DNA of 39,086 nucleotides from a virus: IMG/VR virus record IMGVR_UViG_3300037014_000106, positions 1 to 39,086 of that record; one strand, 5' to 3'. Shown piece by piece: positions 30,216 to 38,953 of this stretch (position 1 is its first letter; each line of letters starts with the position of its first letter). The notes under the pieces were generated by a model. It saw only the letters and a program-made list of their open reading frames with translations, ran no database searches and was not told where the DNA came from. The position numbers and the translations under genes were made by a program.

Positions 30216-30776
30216 CTACTCCGGCCAATAGATACGCCACGGGGGCGAGGTAAAACCGACCGACTCTTTATAATAGGCTGAAAATACCCATTTACTTACA
30301 GCCTCGCTTTTATCTTTTAGAGAAAAGCTTAAATCTTTTTCTGCTATCGGGTTATCGAGTACGATAGCTACCGGGTTATTACTGCCTGAGAGCTGGGCCA
30401 ATAGGGCTATATTGGTTATCCCGTGGACCGCTGCAGCGTCCCAGGTTTTCTCCGTTATCGTAACGAAACCGCCCGAGGGGGCCGATACTATCGAGTTAGG
30501 TATAGCTTTCGCTAGATTTACCTTATCGAAAGAAATAATATTCACTTCTAGCGAGGCTACGACGCCGACTAAATGGTTTTGCCCTACTACCTGGCCCGGT
30601 ATACCCTCGTAGGGCGTTTCCACGTACTGAGGCTCACGCTTAAAGGTAGCGCCGCCCCTAGTGGCCCCGAGCAGAGTACCGGGCGCGGCGGGGCTCGTAA
30701 AGCCAGTATAGACCGCCCCAGCGTCGAGTATCAACTTCTCGAAGGTATCGACCTGGATACTCAAGCGCCTTGTCAT
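30216..30776 (-). CDS. major tail tube protein, paralogue 2
   Basis: A 186-residue protein. The ATG at 30776 overlaps the stop of the upstream gene by four bases (ATGA), so I prefer it to a GTG at 30788. It shares ILDAGAVYTGFT, APGTLLGATRGG and a terminal PPWRIYWP with the neighbour at 29579-30154, with perhaps one quarter to one third identity over the whole length. This is a tandem duplication of a tail structural gene. One copy could be a tail terminator, tube cap or minor tube component. Confidence 0.72.
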   Translation of the reverse strand: MTRRLSIQVDTFEKLILDAGAVYTGFTSPAAPGTLLGATRGGATFKREPQYVETPYEGIPGQVVGQNHLVGVVASLEVNIISFDKVNLAKAIPNSIVSAPSGGFVTITEKTWDAAAVHGITNIALLAQLSGSNNPVAIVLDNPIAEKDLSFSLKDKSEAVSKWVFSAYYKESVGFTSPPWRIYWPE

Positions 30777-31189
30777 AGAGCCGCCCACTGTTTACGGCCA
30801 GCGCGGGCGCTGAGCGTAACTACATAATGCTTAATTTTTACGTCCGAGTTCTCGACCTCGCGGCCATCCTCGTAAAATAGCCGGATATGCCCGAAGCGCG
30901 GGTCGGTTTCCGGTAAAATCTTTCTATCGCAGCGGTATTCTATGTACGTCGCGAGCTGCCGCAAATCCTTAGCGCTCTCGTTATAGGCGTAGAGGTCCAG
31001 GGCTACAGAAAAAGCCGACGCGGCCAGGTTTTCAGGGGCAAATTTATTGATATCGAAAACAATATAGGGGAGTACCGCTTTCTGAGGCGCGGCGCTGGTA
31101 AAAATAGCAGGCGCGCCCTCGAAAGACGATATAAGCCCGGTAATATTCGGGTCGCCTGCTAAAAAATCTTTTAACGATTTTTCAAACAT
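30773..31189 (-). CDS. tail completion protein, DUF3168 family (gp17-like)
   Basis: A 138-residue protein with the DUF3168 pattern: an N-terminal helix (FEKSLKDFLAGDPNIT), a PAIFTSAAPQKAVLPYIVFDI segment in the middle that reads P-x-x-x-x-P-Y-I-V-F, an SVALDLYAYNESAKDLRQLATYIE segment and a C-terminal strand (KIKHYVVTLSARA). Family members terminate or complete the tail tube at the neck. The gene sits in the correct order between the HK97 gp10-like and tail tube genes. Confidence 0.8.
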   Translation of the reverse strand: MFEKSLKDFLAGDPNITGLISSFEGAPAIFTSAAPQKAVLPYIVFDINKFAPENLAASAFSVALDLYAYNESAKDLRQLATYIEYRCDRKILPETDPRFGHIRLFYEDGREVENSDVKIKHYVVTLSARAGRKQWAAL

Positions 31190-31191
31190 TA

Positions 31192-31578
31192 TTAAAAGTA
31201 CTCCCGGGACATAATACGGATAATTTCGGGCTCGGCCTGCTCTAAAGAAGGCACTACGAAAGGCCTTTTATTGCGCTCTTTCCCGTCGCCGTGGCCGTAT
31301 TCGAGCAAGTGAGCTTTAAAGTCGGTAGTGCCTACCATAGCCGAGCGGTCGCTTTTCAATAGCCGCGAGCCTATGCTACGCTTTAGCGCCCCCGTACGCC
31401 TGGCCGGAAAGCCGCCAGGGTTAGAGTAGCCCTTCTGGCCTATGTTATCCCGCATGACCTTTACGGCGTGCTTAGCAGCGTCTTTTCGGCGCGTGAGCTC
31501 ATTACGGTCGATAGTCTTAATAATATCCTCGGTAAAAAGCTCAAGGCTCGAAAACTTACCTTTAATTTTCACGCTCAC
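31192..31578 (-). CDS. HK97 gp10-like neck/tail protein
   Basis: A 128-residue protein with an N-terminal helix and coiled segment (SSLELFTEDIIKTIDRNELTRRKDAAKHAVKVMRD), a TGALKRSIG motif near residue 63 and HLLEYGHGDGKERNKRPFVVPSLEQ near residues 90-115. The T-G-x-L-x-x-S-I plus E-Y-G-x-G...RPF-x-x-P combination is the signature of the HK97 gp10 family. It overlaps the previous gene by four bases. Confidence 0.88.
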   Translation of the reverse strand: MSVKIKGKFSSLELFTEDIIKTIDRNELTRRKDAAKHAVKVMRDNIGQKGYSNPGGFPARRTGALKRSIGSRLLKSDRSAMVGTTDFKAHLLEYGHGDGKERNKRPFVVPSLEQAEPEIIRIMSREYF

Positions 31579-31934
31579 GGTCTACGCTCCTCGGCGACCA
31601 TAAACTGCTCTATACCCCGCGTCTGCATATCCTCAAGGTGATGAATATAAAAGTAGCGGCTCCCGTATACCACGCGCCCGACCTCGGCTATAGAAATATT
31701 CGACCGGGAGCGTATGTAATGGGTAGCTATGATATTCCATGACCTCATTTCGGCCCGGCGCTCGGCGGTTATCGGGAGTATTTCGACCGGTATATTGACG
31801 GCCCCCGAGATATCGGCCCAGGGCTCGGAAAAGCCGCCCTCGCCGTCGCTTACCTCGGTCTTGGATTGAAAAGTCGCGTAATGACGGTACCGGCTCGCCT
31901 GGCTTTTTTTCTTATTTTGCCGGTCTAATTGCAT
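31575..31934 (-). CDS. head closure / head-tail adaptor (SPP1 gp16-like)
   Basis: A 119-residue protein with YRHYATFQSKTEVSDGEGGFSEPW near residues 17-40 and VEILPITAERRAEMRSWNIIATHYIRSR following. The pattern (basic start, strand, G-G-F-x-x-x-W, then P-x-x-x-x-E and T-H-x-I-x-x-R) is typical of the phage head-tail joining family. It begins at the last base of the preceding gene's stop (TAATG), so the two are coupled. Confidence 0.85.
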   Translation of the reverse strand: MQLDRQNKKKSQASRYRHYATFQSKTEVSDGEGGFSEPWADISGAVNIPVEILPITAERRAEMRSWNIIATHYIRSRSNISIAEVGRVVYGSRYFYIHHLEDMQTRGIEQFMVAEERRP

Positions 31935-32500
31935 TAATAAACCGCCATCCTATCGGGCTTAAGCAGGTCGAAAAAGGCCTGGGGTACCGTGCCGGTTTCC
32001 GCTTCGCGGTTTTCGTACATCCAGGTACAATACAGATAGATGGCGTTTTTAACGCTCTCAGGCACGTCGGCGGCGGCGGCCCCGTAACCGGCCTTAAACT
32101 CTACGATAACGCCGTTAATAGGCCTGAGCGTGACCGACGGCCAGCTCTCCCCGGCGTTAAGAGAAAGCCTGCCGACCTCGGAAATAGTATCTACCGTGTA
32201 AAGGGACGAGCTCAGGGTAGCCTCTACGTTATCCTCGTCGTAATACTTTACTGAAACCACGCTGATAAGCGGCGGGCGCGGTAAGTCAAAGCAGCTCGGC
32301 GGGAAGCTATCGAAAACTAACCGCCAAGTCTGCTCAATATACGCCCGGTGCTGGTACTCTTCGGCCAGTTTACGGGCCGCCGCTATCCAGGTAGTTACCA
32401 GGGCATCCTCTACCGCGTGAGCGACCCGGGCGTGTAGCTTCACGTTGGCGACGGTAACCGGCTCGATAGCCGGGGCCGTCTTTAGTCTAAAGCTTCTCAC
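31934..32500 (-). CDS. head-tail connector (HK97 gp6-like)
   Basis: A 188-residue protein. N-terminal VTVANVKLHARV and a helix of LVTTWIAAARKLAEEYQHRAYIEQTW are the classical start of gp6-type adaptors, followed by PRPPLISVVSVKYYDEDN and VEFKAGYGAAAADVPESVKNAIYLYCTW, which is the conserved G-Y-G...V-P-x-x-l-k-x-A-i motif. Such adaptors form a ring under the portal. Overlaps the previous gene by four bases. Confidence 0.9.
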   Translation of the reverse strand: MRSFRLKTAPAIEPVTVANVKLHARVAHAVEDALVTTWIAAARKLAEEYQHRAYIEQTWRLVFDSFPPSCFDLPRPPLISVVSVKYYDEDNVEATLSSSLYTVDTISEVGRLSLNAGESWPSVTLRPINGVIVEFKAGYGAAAADVPESVKNAIYLYCTWMYENREAETGTVPQAFFDLLKPDRMAVY

Positions 32501-32715
32501 GCTACGACGTCCTGAGCGCTAAAATAGCGGAGTACCCCGCCGGGGAGCTTTACGAGCAGCTCTTTCCGGCCCATAACCAGGCGCTCGCCCTGCAGGAGCC
32601 CGGTAATAAGCGCCTCGCCCCGTGGCTTTACCTTAACGACCTGGCCGACCTGGGCGGCGGGTTTACTCTCGACCGGCCCGGCGGCTTTCTTCTCTTCGAC
32701 TTTCTTCTTAGCCAT
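32497..32715 (-). CDS. small basic hypothetical protein
   Basis: A 72-residue protein with a Lys/Ala-rich N-terminus (KKKVEEKKAAGPVESKP) and a beta-rich C-terminal half (KVKPRGEALITGLLQGERLVMGRKELLVKLPGG). Similar short proteins between capsid and connector genes are common and may be minor head components. Preceded by two strong hairpins in the intergenic gap. Function unknown. Confidence 0.62.
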   Translation of the reverse strand: MAKKKVEEKKAAGPVESKPAAQVGQVVKVKPRGEALITGLLQGERLVMGRKELLVKLPGGVLRYFSAQDVVA

Positions 32716-32725
32716 ACTTTACGCC

Positions 32726-32763
32726 CTCTCTTTTTAAAGAGAGCGCGCCTAGCTGCAGCGCGC
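32726..32763 (-). terminator. paired hairpins between decoration-like gene and neck genes (attenuator-like)
   Basis: Read on the minus strand: GCGCGC (32758-32763) pairs with GCGCGC (32743-32748), then CTCTCTTT pairs with AAAGAGAG (32726-32733 with 32736-32743). No T-run follows the second stem, so this is a partial terminator, RNA-processing or mRNA-stabilising site at best. It would separate the highly expressed capsid part from the neck genes. Confidence 0.4.
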
Positions 32764-32797
32764 CCCCTCGGTTATCGGTTATCCTGGCCGGTAGCGG

Positions 32798-33241
32798 CTA
32801 GGCGGCCTTTTCGCTTTCGTGATAAGCGTCGTCGAGCACCACCGCGGAAAGGATATTATCCGCGTGGCTATTGGCAAAGCTCAGGCAGAGGTATTTTCCG
32901 GCGGGTATCAGGATAGGCGGTACCGCAATAGCGACCGTAAATACGCCGCTCGCGTCGCCTACGGTAATGCCGATACCGTCAGCCTGCCTTACGTCGTTTT
33001 TGAATACCGGGACGTTTCCGGCCAGGTCGACCGGCGTAGTGCCGTTAGCGTCGTTGGCGGTAACGAGCTTGAGCACGAGGTCGGCGGCGTTTGCCATCGT
33101 AACGAGGCAAAGAAAGAGCAGCCCATTCGAGCCGGTCGCGGAAAGTATGCCTTTCGCGGCCCCGGTGCCCGTTGCCTGGCCGTTAAAAAGGACCCGGCCC
33201 GCGGTCTTGATTTTTTCGGGTATGACTGATAAAATATTCAT
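32798..33241 (-). CDS. possible capsid decoration or head fibre protein
   Basis: A 147-residue beta-rich protein with GGAGG upstream, directly downstream of the major capsid gene. Many short hydrophobic and Ala/Gly/Thr segments (GLLFLCLVTMANAADLVLKLVT, GVFTVAIAVPPILIPAGKYLCLSF) indicate a beta sandwich. There is no signal peptide or membrane helix pattern of clear length. Position after the capsid gene is where decoration or head completion genes are usually found; the assignment rests on that. Confidence 0.55.
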   Translation of the reverse strand: MNILSVIPEKIKTAGRVLFNGQATGTGAAKGILSATGSNGLLFLCLVTMANAADLVLKLVTANDANGTTPVDLAGNVPVFKNDVRQADGIGITVGDASGVFTVAIAVPPILIPAGKYLCLSFANSHADNILSAVVLDDAYHESEKAA

Positions 33242-33288
33242 TTTTTCCTCCAGTTATTGATTTTTGTTTTTTCGGTTTCCTGATTTTC

Positions 33289-33336
33289 AAAAAGTTAGGG
33301 GCCCGAGCCGAGAGGGTACCACTCCCAGGCCCGGGC
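33289..33336 (-). terminator. terminator-like hairpin after the major capsid gene
   Basis: On the minus strand GCCCGGGCC pairs with GGCTCGGGC (nine pairs, one G-U), extended by GGGAG/CTCTC around a TGGTACC loop (plus 33301-33336). A run of five T residues begins seven bases later (plus 33289-33293). The stem is strong; the T-run is offset, so partial termination that raises capsid mRNA over downstream genes is plausible. Confidence 0.55.
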
Positions 33337-33344
33337 AAAATGCG

Positions 33345-34634
33345 CTACCTCGCCTGAAGCGTGATATAGGGCGAGGTCTTGAAAGTGGCGCTTGCACGGC
33401 TCACGAGCGCCTTACGGGTGTACGGAGCGCCGTTCACGCGACGGATAAAGCGGAAGGCCGTTTTATCCTTGTCGAAGTCGACGTGAATGCTCTGAGCCGT
33501 GGTTATACCGCCTTTGGTAATGGCGATATAGTCCGAGAGGTCGGCTAACACGATATCCCCCTTATCGCCCAGGGTCGCCGCCTGCTCGATAGCGACGATA
33601 GGCTGCCCCATAAGGGTAGCGTAGGGCCGCTCGGAAGCGCCGCCCGCCGAGATAAAGACCGGGCCGCCGCCGGTACCGACGTCGAGCTTCATAAGCGGGA
33701 GCTGTTCCATGACCTGCTGGGTAACAAACCAGGCCGCCCGAGACGCCCGGCGCTGGGGCATCCGCGCCCACATCTTGACGATATTCTCGTAAACGACCGT
33801 ATCCGCGCTCTGCGAGCCCTCTTTCGCCACTTCTACCAGGGCTCCCGAGTTCATAATACCCAGCGGAATACCGTTTCCGTCGCCGTTGTAGATGGCCTGG
33901 TCGAGGGCAAAAGCCATCTCAGCCGGGAAAGCCATCATAAGCCAGGACGAGAGCAGCGCGGCGTCTTCCAGCATTTCGCTGGTAACGCTCACGAGGCCCA
34001 TAATCTTAGCCAGTTTCAGGTCGAGGTTTCTGAATTTCGGCTGCTTGTATTCGCCCGCCGCGCCCTCGCGTACCCAGAAAACCTGGATACCGCCAAAGCG
34101 TGAGCCGTCGGCCCGGCTCTCTTCGTCCACCGCCGGGATATTCGCGGAGTTACCGACGACCGTGAGCTGAGAGCAGCGGGAAAAGAGCTGGCTTTCCGCT
34201 TCGGCCTGCTGCAACATGGACCCGATAAAATCGGAGGGCACCAGGAAGCCGCCGTCGGCCCCGGTTTCCGTATTCAGGCTCGCCTCGATAAGCCGGGCCT
34301 TACTCTCGTCGTTTCCGAGCTTCGCCTGGGCGACGTCAATCAGCATGGAGCCGAGCGACGCGTAGGGCTTTTTCGCGGCCAGGTCGGCCCCGGCCTTGAT
34401 CTGCAGGGCCCGGGCCCCGGCGGCGGCGGCGGGGGCCGCTGCAGCGGCGGCGGCGGCCATACCGGCCAGCTCGGCGGCCTTCTCGCCCGAAGCTTTCAGG
34501 CGCTTAAATTCGGCCTCAGCGGCGTCGTACTGGGTTTTTTCCTCCGCGGTAAATTCGCGGTTTTCTTTTTCCGCGAGGTCAAAAAGCTTTTGCATAAGCT
34601 CGACCTGGGCGGCCATTAATTTTTTGTAATCCAT
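33345..34634 (-). CDS. major capsid protein, HK97 fold
   Basis: A 429-residue protein with AGGAGG upstream. Residues 1-75 are a helical, charged delta domain (VELMQKLFDLAEKENREFTAE and on) with an Ala-rich linker, normally removed by the prohead protease. The mature part starts with the typical NTETGADGGFLVPSDFIGSM near residues 132-151 and continues with IMGLVSVTSEMLEDAAL, AIYNGDGNGIPLGIMNSGA and a C-terminal ITKGGITTAQSIHVDFDKDKTAFRFIRRVNG. These are the hallmarks of HK97-type capsids. Confidence 0.95.
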   Translation of the reverse strand: MDYKKLMAAQVELMQKLFDLAEKENREFTAEEKTQYDAAEAEFKRLKASGEKAAELAGMAAAAAAAAPAAAAGARALQIKAGADLAAKKPYASLGSMLIDVAQAKLGNDESKARLIEASLNTETGADGGFLVPSDFIGSMLQQAEAESQLFSRCSQLTVVGNSANIPAVDEESRADGSRFGGIQVFWVREGAAGEYKQPKFRNLDLKLAKIMGLVSVTSEMLEDAALLSSWLMMAFPAEMAFALDQAIYNGDGNGIPLGIMNSGALVEVAKEGSQSADTVVYENIVKMWARMPQRRASRAAWFVTQQVMEQLPLMKLDVGTGGGPVFISAGGASERPYATLMGQPIVAIEQAATLGDKGDIVLADLSDYIAITKGGITTAQSIHVDFDKDKTAFRFIRRVNGAPYTRKALVSRASATFKTSPYITLQAR

Positions 34635-34659
34635 TTTTTTTCCTCCTGGTTTTTTGTTG

Positions 34660-35370
34660 TTAGGCCCCCAGCATATTAAGCTTATGCCTGTGGCGCTGTT
34701 TTAGGGTACTGTTTTTGGGCTTATGCTCTGAAAACTTAGCAGCCGGAAAAGCCTTGAATTTATCGAGGGCGACCTGCACGCCCTTGAAAGTAAAGCTATC
34801 CCCCGAGATACTCGCCGCTATTTTCTGCTCCGCTTCCAGGGTATCGGCGAAGCCCAGCGCGACCGCCTCTTCGGCGCTCAGCCAGGTTTCCGCGTCTAGC
34901 ATTTCCTTGAGCTTCGCTTTTTCTATGCCGGTTTTTTGGAAATAGGTTTCGAGCAGCACGCTATCGGTAATCTTATCGAGCTTATCGGCGAAATCGCGGA
35001 AGGCCTTAGCGTCGCCCGCGGCTATCATCCACGGGTTATGTATCATCAACATAGTGTTAGCGGGCATAACTACCTGGTCGGCGGCCAGGATAATGAGAGA
35101 AGCGATAGAGGCCGCTATACCGTCTACGTAGGCGACCGTCGGCTTTCCAATCCGCTTGAGCTCGTTATAGATAGCGACCCCGGCGAAAACATTACCGCCG
35201 GGGGAATTAACGAAAATATTGATTGAGTCGACGTCCTTCAATTTGTCCAGCTCGTTTTTGATATCTTTGGGGGTAACGTCCTCGTCAAACCATTTCAGGT
35301 CGGTAATATCCCCGTAGATATAGACCGCGCCGACCTTGTTTTTCGCCTGAACCTGAAACCAATTTTTCAT
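34660..35370 (-). CDS. ClpP-like prohead protease
   Basis: A 236-residue serine protease of the ClpP fold used by many phages to cleave the capsid delta domain. Landmarks: IFVNSPGGNVFAGVAIYNEL at residues 52-71, the nucleophile Ser88 in DGIAASIASL, His111 in MLMIHNPW, and the downstream helix AFRDFADKLDKIT with a candidate Asp. A TWLSAEEAVALGFAD segment near residues 160-176 is also conserved in the family. It overlaps the portal gene by four bases. Confidence 0.92.
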   Translation of the reverse strand: MKNWFQVQAKNKVGAVYIYGDITDLKWFDEDVTPKDIKNELDKLKDVDSINIFVNSPGGNVFAGVAIYNELKRIGKPTVAYVDGIAASIASLIILAADQVVMPANTMLMIHNPWMIAAGDAKAFRDFADKLDKITDSVLLETYFQKTGIEKAKLKEMLDAETWLSAEEAVALGFADTLEAEQKIAASISGDSFTFKGVQVALDKFKAFPAAKFSEHKPKNSTLKQRHRHKLNMLGA

Positions 35371-36620
35371 ATTTTCCCCTCTTTAGCGGCCTGGTCTATG
35401 AGCTTTTTAATCTCATCCTTAGCCTTTTCCGGCTCCGTGCCTAGCGGTACCATATTTAGCGGCTGTAGGTACGTATCCCCGTTAGCCACGCTGTTTAAAT
35501 TCAACATACGCCGCACGTCGTTTACCGAAAAGTACCCCCATTGAATACCCTTGCTAAAGCTCGCCGCCATAGAGGCCGCGTCGCCCCGTAGCAGCGACGC
35601 CATATTATACTCGAAAAAGTAGCCGGTAGCTCGCTGCCTGGGCGTCAATAGCTGGCTGTTTATATTATCCTCGACCCGCTTAAAGTGGGGCAACATGGTA
35701 TACATCAAAAACTCAAGGCTCTGCTGCTCGATGTTATTGTTTGTAGACTTCTCAAGGTGCTGAATAAGGTGAGGCTGCACGCGGAAAAACCGGCAAATAT
35801 CCTCTACCTGAAATTTTCGGGAGCTGAGCAGCTCGGCGTCTATCGGGTTTATGGTAAGGGGCTTATAAGTTAGGCCGTCCTCTAAGAGCAGCGGCTTTCC
35901 GGCGTTTACGAGGCCGGTATAGCTCGTACCGAGGTCGGCTTTCAGCCGGGTATACGCCTCGTCTTTTAAAAATTTCGGTATCTCAAAAGTACCCGAGGGG
36001 GTCGCGCCGTTCTCGTAAAATTTTTGTCCAAACTTATCGTAAGTACTCCCGAGCCGGATAGTAGACGCGGCGTAGCTTAAAACAGACATTCCCACGAAAC
36101 CGTCCGTCGAGGGCCCCGGGATATGCAGTACCTCAGAGCGGTCGAGTACAAGCTGGGCCTGGGTACCGGACAGCCGGTACTTAAGCCTATGATCCACGGG
36201 GTCGCGGAAAATCTCGTAATTCTCATACGGTAATTGTAAAAGGCCCGCTATTTTCCGGCCATCCATTAAGCGCTCGGCAACGAAATTACCGCCCAGGTTA
36301 ATCTGGTACATTAAGCACTCTTGAAAATTAAAGCGGCTCGTCTCGTCGTTAGGCGCGTCGTGCAGTACCGGGTATAGCCCGGTATCGTCTGTTTGTTCAC
36401 GGTCGCCGTTTTTCTGGCGCTTATACTCGTGGATGGAAACCGACGCGAAAGTTTCCGCTAATACCCGGTTACACGCCCAAAAAGCGCTGTACCGAAGGGC
36501 CCGCTCTTTACCGATGGCCCCGGTAGCGTCGGCCAGGTCCTCGCCGCCCACCCAGGCGGCTACGTACTGCTCGAAAGCGGTCTGAGAAAATACGGCTTTT
36601 AGTCTCTGCAGGAAGTTCAT
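35367..36620 (-). CDS. portal protein, HK97 family
   Basis: A 417-residue portal. Family features include the N-terminal RYSAFWACNRVLAETFASVSIHEYK (residues about 44-68), YPVLHDAPNDETSRFNFQE, VLHIPGPSTDGFVGMSVLSYAA and FFRVQPHLIQHLEKSTNNNIEQQSLEF near residues 285-312, plus GDTYLQPLNMVPL at the C-terminal end. The portal forms the dodecameric DNA gate. It begins one base after the stop of the large terminase. Confidence 0.95.
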   Translation of the reverse strand: MNFLQRLKAVFSQTAFEQYVAAWVGGEDLADATGAIGKERALRYSAFWACNRVLAETFASVSIHEYKRQKNGDREQTDDTGLYPVLHDAPNDETSRFNFQECLMYQINLGGNFVAERLMDGRKIAGLLQLPYENYEIFRDPVDHRLKYRLSGTQAQLVLDRSEVLHIPGPSTDGFVGMSVLSYAASTIRLGSTYDKFGQKFYENGATPSGTFEIPKFLKDEAYTRLKADLGTSYTGLVNAGKPLLLEDGLTYKPLTINPIDAELLSSRKFQVEDICRFFRVQPHLIQHLEKSTNNNIEQQSLEFLMYTMLPHFKRVEDNINSQLLTPRQRATGYFFEYNMASLLRGDAASMAASFSKGIQWGYFSVNDVRRMLNLNSVANGDTYLQPLNMVPLGTEPEKAKDEIKKLIDQAAKEGKI

Positions 36621-38375
36621 TTATAGGGACCTCAGCGACCGGGTATTATAACCGCCCAGGGTATCGGCTATCATAGCCCGCACGTGCCCGTTAATTATCG
36701 AGGAAACCGGGTCGATACGCTCGCGGGACTTACTTTTATTTAGCAGAATGTTCATATTTCTGTCGACGATATCTACGATAGCGTTACCTATGGCCCAGGC
36801 TATTACCGGGTTTCCGTCGTGTATGACATTCTTTTGGTATACCTGATCCCTAAAATCTTTCGTAGGCTCTGAGAGCGTCTTAATGCCCTGCACTATGTTC
36901 ACTACCTCATAGCCTGCCTCTACTAAGTCGTTAGATACCTGTACCGCGCCCCAGGGGTCTACGCAAAACTCCTGTATTACGGCTCCAAGTTCTAAAATAG
37001 TATTTTCCACCCAGGTAACCACTTCTTTATAATTGACTACCTCGCCCTGGGTAAGGGTTAGCCAGCCGTCTTTTACCCAAAGGTCGTACGGTACGAGGTC
37101 GCCCTTCATTTTCGCGTGAAAGCGGCTCTCTGGCATAAAGGAATGACCGAGCACGACGTAGCGCTTATCGGCGTACGGGAAAACGAGCCCGGCGCTGGTC
37201 AAATCGTTTTTAGCCGAGAGGTCCAGGCCCACGAAACAAGACGAGCCCTTTAAGTCGGGTATCTCGCCCCTGCAGGCGGTCCACCGCATAAGGGGCATAT
37301 AGCCCGCCTCTCGCTGGTTTACCCATACGTTTAAATGCTTAGTCAAAAAGTTCCGCATCTTATCGGGCATAGCCCGGGCCTCGTCGGCGCGCTTTCTTAA
37401 ATTAGCTACGCCCTCGGGGTAGCTGCATACTATCGGGTTAGCCTTTACCCAATTACGCTCGTCGAAAGGGTCGTCTATTAAATCCCCGGGGGCTACCTTT
37501 TTACCGTCCGCTAGTACCAGGTCCTCGCTCGTGGTATTGGTTTCGAGCTCGTGGATATCGCAGAAAACGCTTTCCAGGTCCGTATCGTCGTCGGGGTCCA
37601 GTATCCGCGAAACCATTTTATACTCGGTAGTATAGCAGGGGTTATTCAGGTCGAAGCCCGCCGTCGTAATTATGCCCATAAGCGGCTCGGCCCGGGCCCC
37701 CATAGCGCTATCAAGAATATCGTAGACCTCGGTCGTTTTATGGGCGTGATACTCGTCAATGCAAGAACACTGAGGATTCAAACCGTCGCCTAATTTTTGA
37801 TCTTCTTTCGATAGCGCCCGCACAAATGAGCCGGATTTTATATGAGTTATCCGGTTATAGGCCTCTTTCCATTTACCGGCGAGAAGCTTACAGCCTTTTA
37901 AAATATTACATATCTCTTCATAAACTATATCGGCCTGCTCTCGTTTCGTGGCCGCGCAATAACACTCAGCGAGGCCGCCGGTAAATACCATAAGCTCGTA
38001 GGTAGTGATTACCGCGAGTAGCTGAGACTTCGCATTTTTCCGGCCTACCTGGAAATAAAATTTCTGAAAGCGCCGGTAACCGCTGGCCCGATAGTAAAAG
38101 CCGTAGATATTAGCCACGAGAAAGAGCTGCGAGATATGGAATACGATAGGTTTCCCGGCGAGTATCCCCTTAGTGTGTTTGAAAATGGCCGCCCAGGTGA
38201 TAACCTTTTTTACCGGCTCCCACTTAAAAATAAATTTCGAGCCGGGGAGCTGGGCCGCCTCGTAGTCTTTAAGAAAGCGAGCGCACGCCTGCCGGTGCTT
38301 AGTGCAGCACGGGACGGCCCCGGCTATGCAGTCGCGGGCGTACTGCAGGACACTATCAAGCGTAGTGCTGCTCAT
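36621..38375 (-). CDS. terL: terminase large subunit
   Basis: A 584-residue packaging motor. Walker A is GRKNAKS at 111-117 after FYFQV, as in HK97-type TerL proteins; Walker B with the catalytic Glu is CIDEYH at 205-210; a coupling segment IITTAGFD follows at 235-242. The nuclease domain starts FVGLDLSAKNDLTSAG (Asp385) and continues with EFCVDPWGA carrying a second metal-binding Asp. An IVDIVDRNMNILLNKSKSRERIDPV stretch near the C-terminus is also typical. Overlaps the small subunit gene by four bases. Confidence 0.96.
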   Translation of the reverse strand: MSSTTLDSVLQYARDCIAGAVPCCTKHRQACARFLKDYEAAQLPGSKFIFKWEPVKKVITWAAIFKHTKGILAGKPIVFHISQLFLVANIYGFYYRASGYRRFQKFYFQVGRKNAKSQLLAVITTYELMVFTGGLAECYCAATKREQADIVYEEICNILKGCKLLAGKWKEAYNRITHIKSGSFVRALSKEDQKLGDGLNPQCSCIDEYHAHKTTEVYDILDSAMGARAEPLMGIITTAGFDLNNPCYTTEYKMVSRILDPDDDTDLESVFCDIHELETNTTSEDLVLADGKKVAPGDLIDDPFDERNWVKANPIVCSYPEGVANLRKRADEARAMPDKMRNFLTKHLNVWVNQREAGYMPLMRWTACRGEIPDLKGSSCFVGLDLSAKNDLTSAGLVFPYADKRYVVLGHSFMPESRFHAKMKGDLVPYDLWVKDGWLTLTQGEVVNYKEVVTWVENTILELGAVIQEFCVDPWGAVQVSNDLVEAGYEVVNIVQGIKTLSEPTKDFRDQVYQKNVIHDGNPVIAWAIGNAIVDIVDRNMNILLNKSKSRERIDPVSSIINGHVRAMIADTLGGYNTRSLRSL

Positions 38376-38953
38376 ACGTCAAAGCCGAGGCCGCCCAGGC
38401 CGCCGTCGTCTTTCGGCTTTCGCTTTATCGGTAACGTACGCACTTTAGCCGCGGGGTTTAAAAAAATACGGTCCTCGATTTTCAGTATAGCCTCGGCCTT
38501 ACGGTTTATTTTATCGTCGAGCTTGAGCACGCCGTCGAGCGACGTGAAATAATCCAGGAGCCCCCAAAGCCGGGCGGCGCGCTCCCGCTGGTACTCCGTT
38601 TCGGTAAGCGCCAATAACTCGGCGGTATCGTCGGCGGGTAGAGATATAGCGCTAGCCGCCCGGCGCTGCTCGACGAGGTTCTCGTATTCGGCGTATAGCT
38701 GGCAATAGCGCCCGAGCACGCCGTTATCGGTCGAGGTTACCAAGGCTAGCCCCGACTTTCGGTATATGCCCGTTATCTCATTCCATTTTTTTAGAGCCAA
38801 TTTATTACGCCGCACGCTATCGGGCGGGGTGAATTTTACTTCGCCCATATTTACCTCGGCCTCGGCGTGGGCCGCCAGCTCTTCGCTAGTCTTATGAGAC
38901 TTTGGGTCGTGTATATGGAGCTGTATAGGTTTACGTGTCGGAGCGCCTGCCAT
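38372..38953 (-). CDS. terS: terminase small subunit, P27 family
   Basis: A 193-residue protein with AGAGG upstream. Features of the P27/Xtm-like small terminase family: an N-terminal basic start, PPDSVRRNKLALKKWNEITGIYRKSG near residues 40-65, ALVTSTDNGVLGRYCQLYAEYENLVEQRR (residues about 65-95) and RAARLWGLLDYFTSLD later. The family recognises the packaging site. The C-terminal tail is Gly/Asp-rich. First gene of the late block. Confidence 0.9.
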   Translation of the reverse strand: MAGAPTRKPIQLHIHDPKSHKTSEELAAHAEAEVNMGEVKFTPPDSVRRNKLALKKWNEITGIYRKSGLALVTSTDNGVLGRYCQLYAEYENLVEQRRAASAISLPADDTAELLALTETEYQRERAARLWGLLDYFTSLDGVLKLDDKINRKAEAILKIEDRIFLNPAAKVRTLPIKRKPKDDGGLGGLGFDV

